From NCBI RefSeq assembly GCF_014897675.1, contig NZ_JABUXU010000011.1, positions 119,298 through 183,297 of the forward strand: a stretch of DNA of 64,000 bases, written 5' to 3'. The stretch is from Advenella sp. FME57 (lineage in GTDB: Bacteria; Pseudomonadota; Gammaproteobacteria; Burkholderiales; Burkholderiaceae_B). Of the stretch, positions 63,234 to 64,000 are shown one piece after another (within the stretch, counting starts at the first letter, position 1; each line of letters starts with the position of its first letter). Under the pieces are notes generated by a model. It made no database searches, had not been told where the DNA came from, and saw only the letters and a program-made list of their open reading frames with translations. Both the position numbers and the translations under genes were made by a program.

Positions 63234-63280
63234 CGGGATACCAATCGTGGTTGCCTGCAGGTGAACCGCATGAGCTATGT

Positions 63281-64000
63281 TCAGATGGCGGTACGCTTGA
63301 ACAGGCCTATGGTTTGCTTAAGGAACGCCGAGTGATCGTTTTTGCGCCAACTAAGCATGATGGGCGAAGTGAACCCCGGTTCGTCCAGATTCACATACAC
63401 GACATCATCACGATGCAGGCGACGCACCGATTCGGGCACAATCGCAATGCCGATCGTCGCAGTCACCAGGCCAATGGCCGTCTGCAATTCATTGACTTCC
63501 TGAATGACCTGCGGTGAATATCCTTTCTGCCTGAACAGATTGAGCACGTGGTCCGCATAGCTTGGTCGCGGTTTGGTCGGGTACAGAATGAGCGGTTCAT
63601 CCATGATGTCTGCAAGCCGGACCGATGCGTTATCGGCCAGTCGGTGCGTGATGGGCAGCGCCACAACCAGCGGTTCATCGGTCAAGACCAGTCGCTCGAT
63701 CTCGTCGTCTTTGAGCAGGATTCGTCCGACCCCGATATCGATTCGGCCCGATTTGAGCGCTTCAAATTGTTGCAGGGTGGTCATTTCCACCAGCCCGATT
63801 TCCACCTGGGTGTTCAGTTGGCGCAACTGGCGAATCAGGGCCGGCATGTGTCCATACAGCGTGGACGGTACAAAGCCGACACCGAACCAGATGCGGTCGT
63901 TTTTGCCGATCCGGCGCGTGGCGTTAACCGTTTCCTGCAGCCGCTGCGTCATTTTTTCAGTTTGGTCCAGGAAGTAGCGACCTGCATCGGTCAGCGCGAT
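63281..64000 (-). CDS. LysR-family regulator, CatM/BenM-like, cut by the window end
   Basis: The last 239 residues; the winged helix lies beyond 64000. The visible part opens with IALTDAGRYFLDQTEKMTQR and has the CatR/BenM-like effector domain: IWFGVGFVPSTLYGHMPALI, VEIGLVEMTTLQQFEALKSGRIDIGVGRIL and PLILYPTKPRPSYADHVLNLF. Such proteins bind muconate or benzoate. The target genes would be divergent, outside the window. Only the end of the gene is judged. Confidence 0.88.
   Translation of the reverse strand: MALTDAGRYFLDQTEKMTQRLQETVNATRRIGKNDRIWFGVGFVPSTLYGHMPALIRQLRQLNTQVEIGLVEMTTLQQFEALKSGRIDIGVGRILLKDDEIERLVLTDEPLVVALPITHRLADNASVRLADIMDEPLILYPTKPRPSYADHVLNLFRQKGYSPQVIQEVNELQTAIGLVTATIGIAIVPESVRRLHRDDVVYVNLDEPGFTSPIMLSWRKNDHSAFLKQTIGLFKRTAI

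Larger units (their letters stand above)
62581..63280. other. Gene-poor stretch with kdpE remnant and minisatellite
   Basis: 700 bp without an intact gene. It contains the decayed 3' end of a kdpE-like gene (to 63099) and a 9-bp repeat at 63189-63233, listed separately. The left part (62581-62750) shows nothing recognisable. Confidence 0.55.

Overview
The window looks like chromosomal DNA of a betaproteobacterium of the order Burkholderiales, most likely Alcaligenaceae (Bordetella/Achromobacter/Advenella type). This placement is inferred from gene content: acnD-prpF, Bug-type tripartite tricarboxylate (TTT) binding proteins with no membrane partners nearby, a MarR-controlled nic cluster, a gentisate operon and many divergently placed LysR/IclR regulators. 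No rRNA, tRNA, CRISPR array, transposase or phage gene was seen.

Layout. 1-3.3 kb: end of a 2-methylcitrate-type propionate operon (acnD, prpF) and a methylisocitrate lyase-like gene. 3.5-9 kb: MmyB-type XRE regulator divergent from an SmvA-like DHA2 exporter, a DUF2231 membrane protein with a PQQ sugar dehydrogenase lipoprotein, a type II haloacid dehalogenase and the remnant of a lost gene. 9.2-13.7 kb: a seven-gene bufferin operon (bufA1-bufB-bufC-doxX-nrsF1-sigF-nrsF2) behind an exact GTAACC-N16-CGAA SigF-type promoter; it carries two NrsF paralogues, one without the first regulatory cysteine. 13.9-18.1 kb: two exporters, a LysR/quinone-reductase-like pair with a striking operator palindrome, and a small lipoprotein. 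18.7-24.8 kb: ilvD, an AraC regulator and a two-subunit molybdenum hydroxylase (iorAB-like).

25-37.2 kb is a nicotinate degradation island: NicT-like transporter, NicC, MarR regulator (NicR/BpsR type), a three-subunit nicotinate dehydrogenase (2Fe-2S NicA, separate molybdopterin subunit, and a tri-haem cytochrome fused to a degenerate molybdopterin-subunit remnant), then NicD, NicX and NicF. Maleate isomerase NicE is not present. GTGTACAC-like dyads recur in the nic promoters and also before the AraC gene. 37.4-43.3 kb is a complete 3-hydroxybenzoate/gentisate operon with a divergent LysR gene. 43.4-46.8 kb holds an FAD oxidoreductase, a Bug protein and LysR. 46.9-53.8 kb is a seven-gene CoA-thioester operon (two MaoC hydratases, Bug, CaiB/BaiF transferase, PcaF-like thiolase, PcaIJ-like transferase) with a divergent IclR regulator and a perfect 21-bp palindrome between them; it may feed an unsaturated C6-type dicarboxylate to 3-oxoadipyl-CoA.

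53.9-64 kb holds housekeeping and stress genes: GST, HxlR regulator, the carboxynorspermidine (alternative spermidine) pathway under an XRE regulator, an AhpD-like protein, TerC behind a yybP-ykoY manganese riboswitch with its own terminator, beta-carbonic anhydrase, a GluR0-like ligand-gated channel, a decayed kdpE remnant, a 9-bp minisatellite and a CatM/BenM-like LysR gene cut by the window edge.
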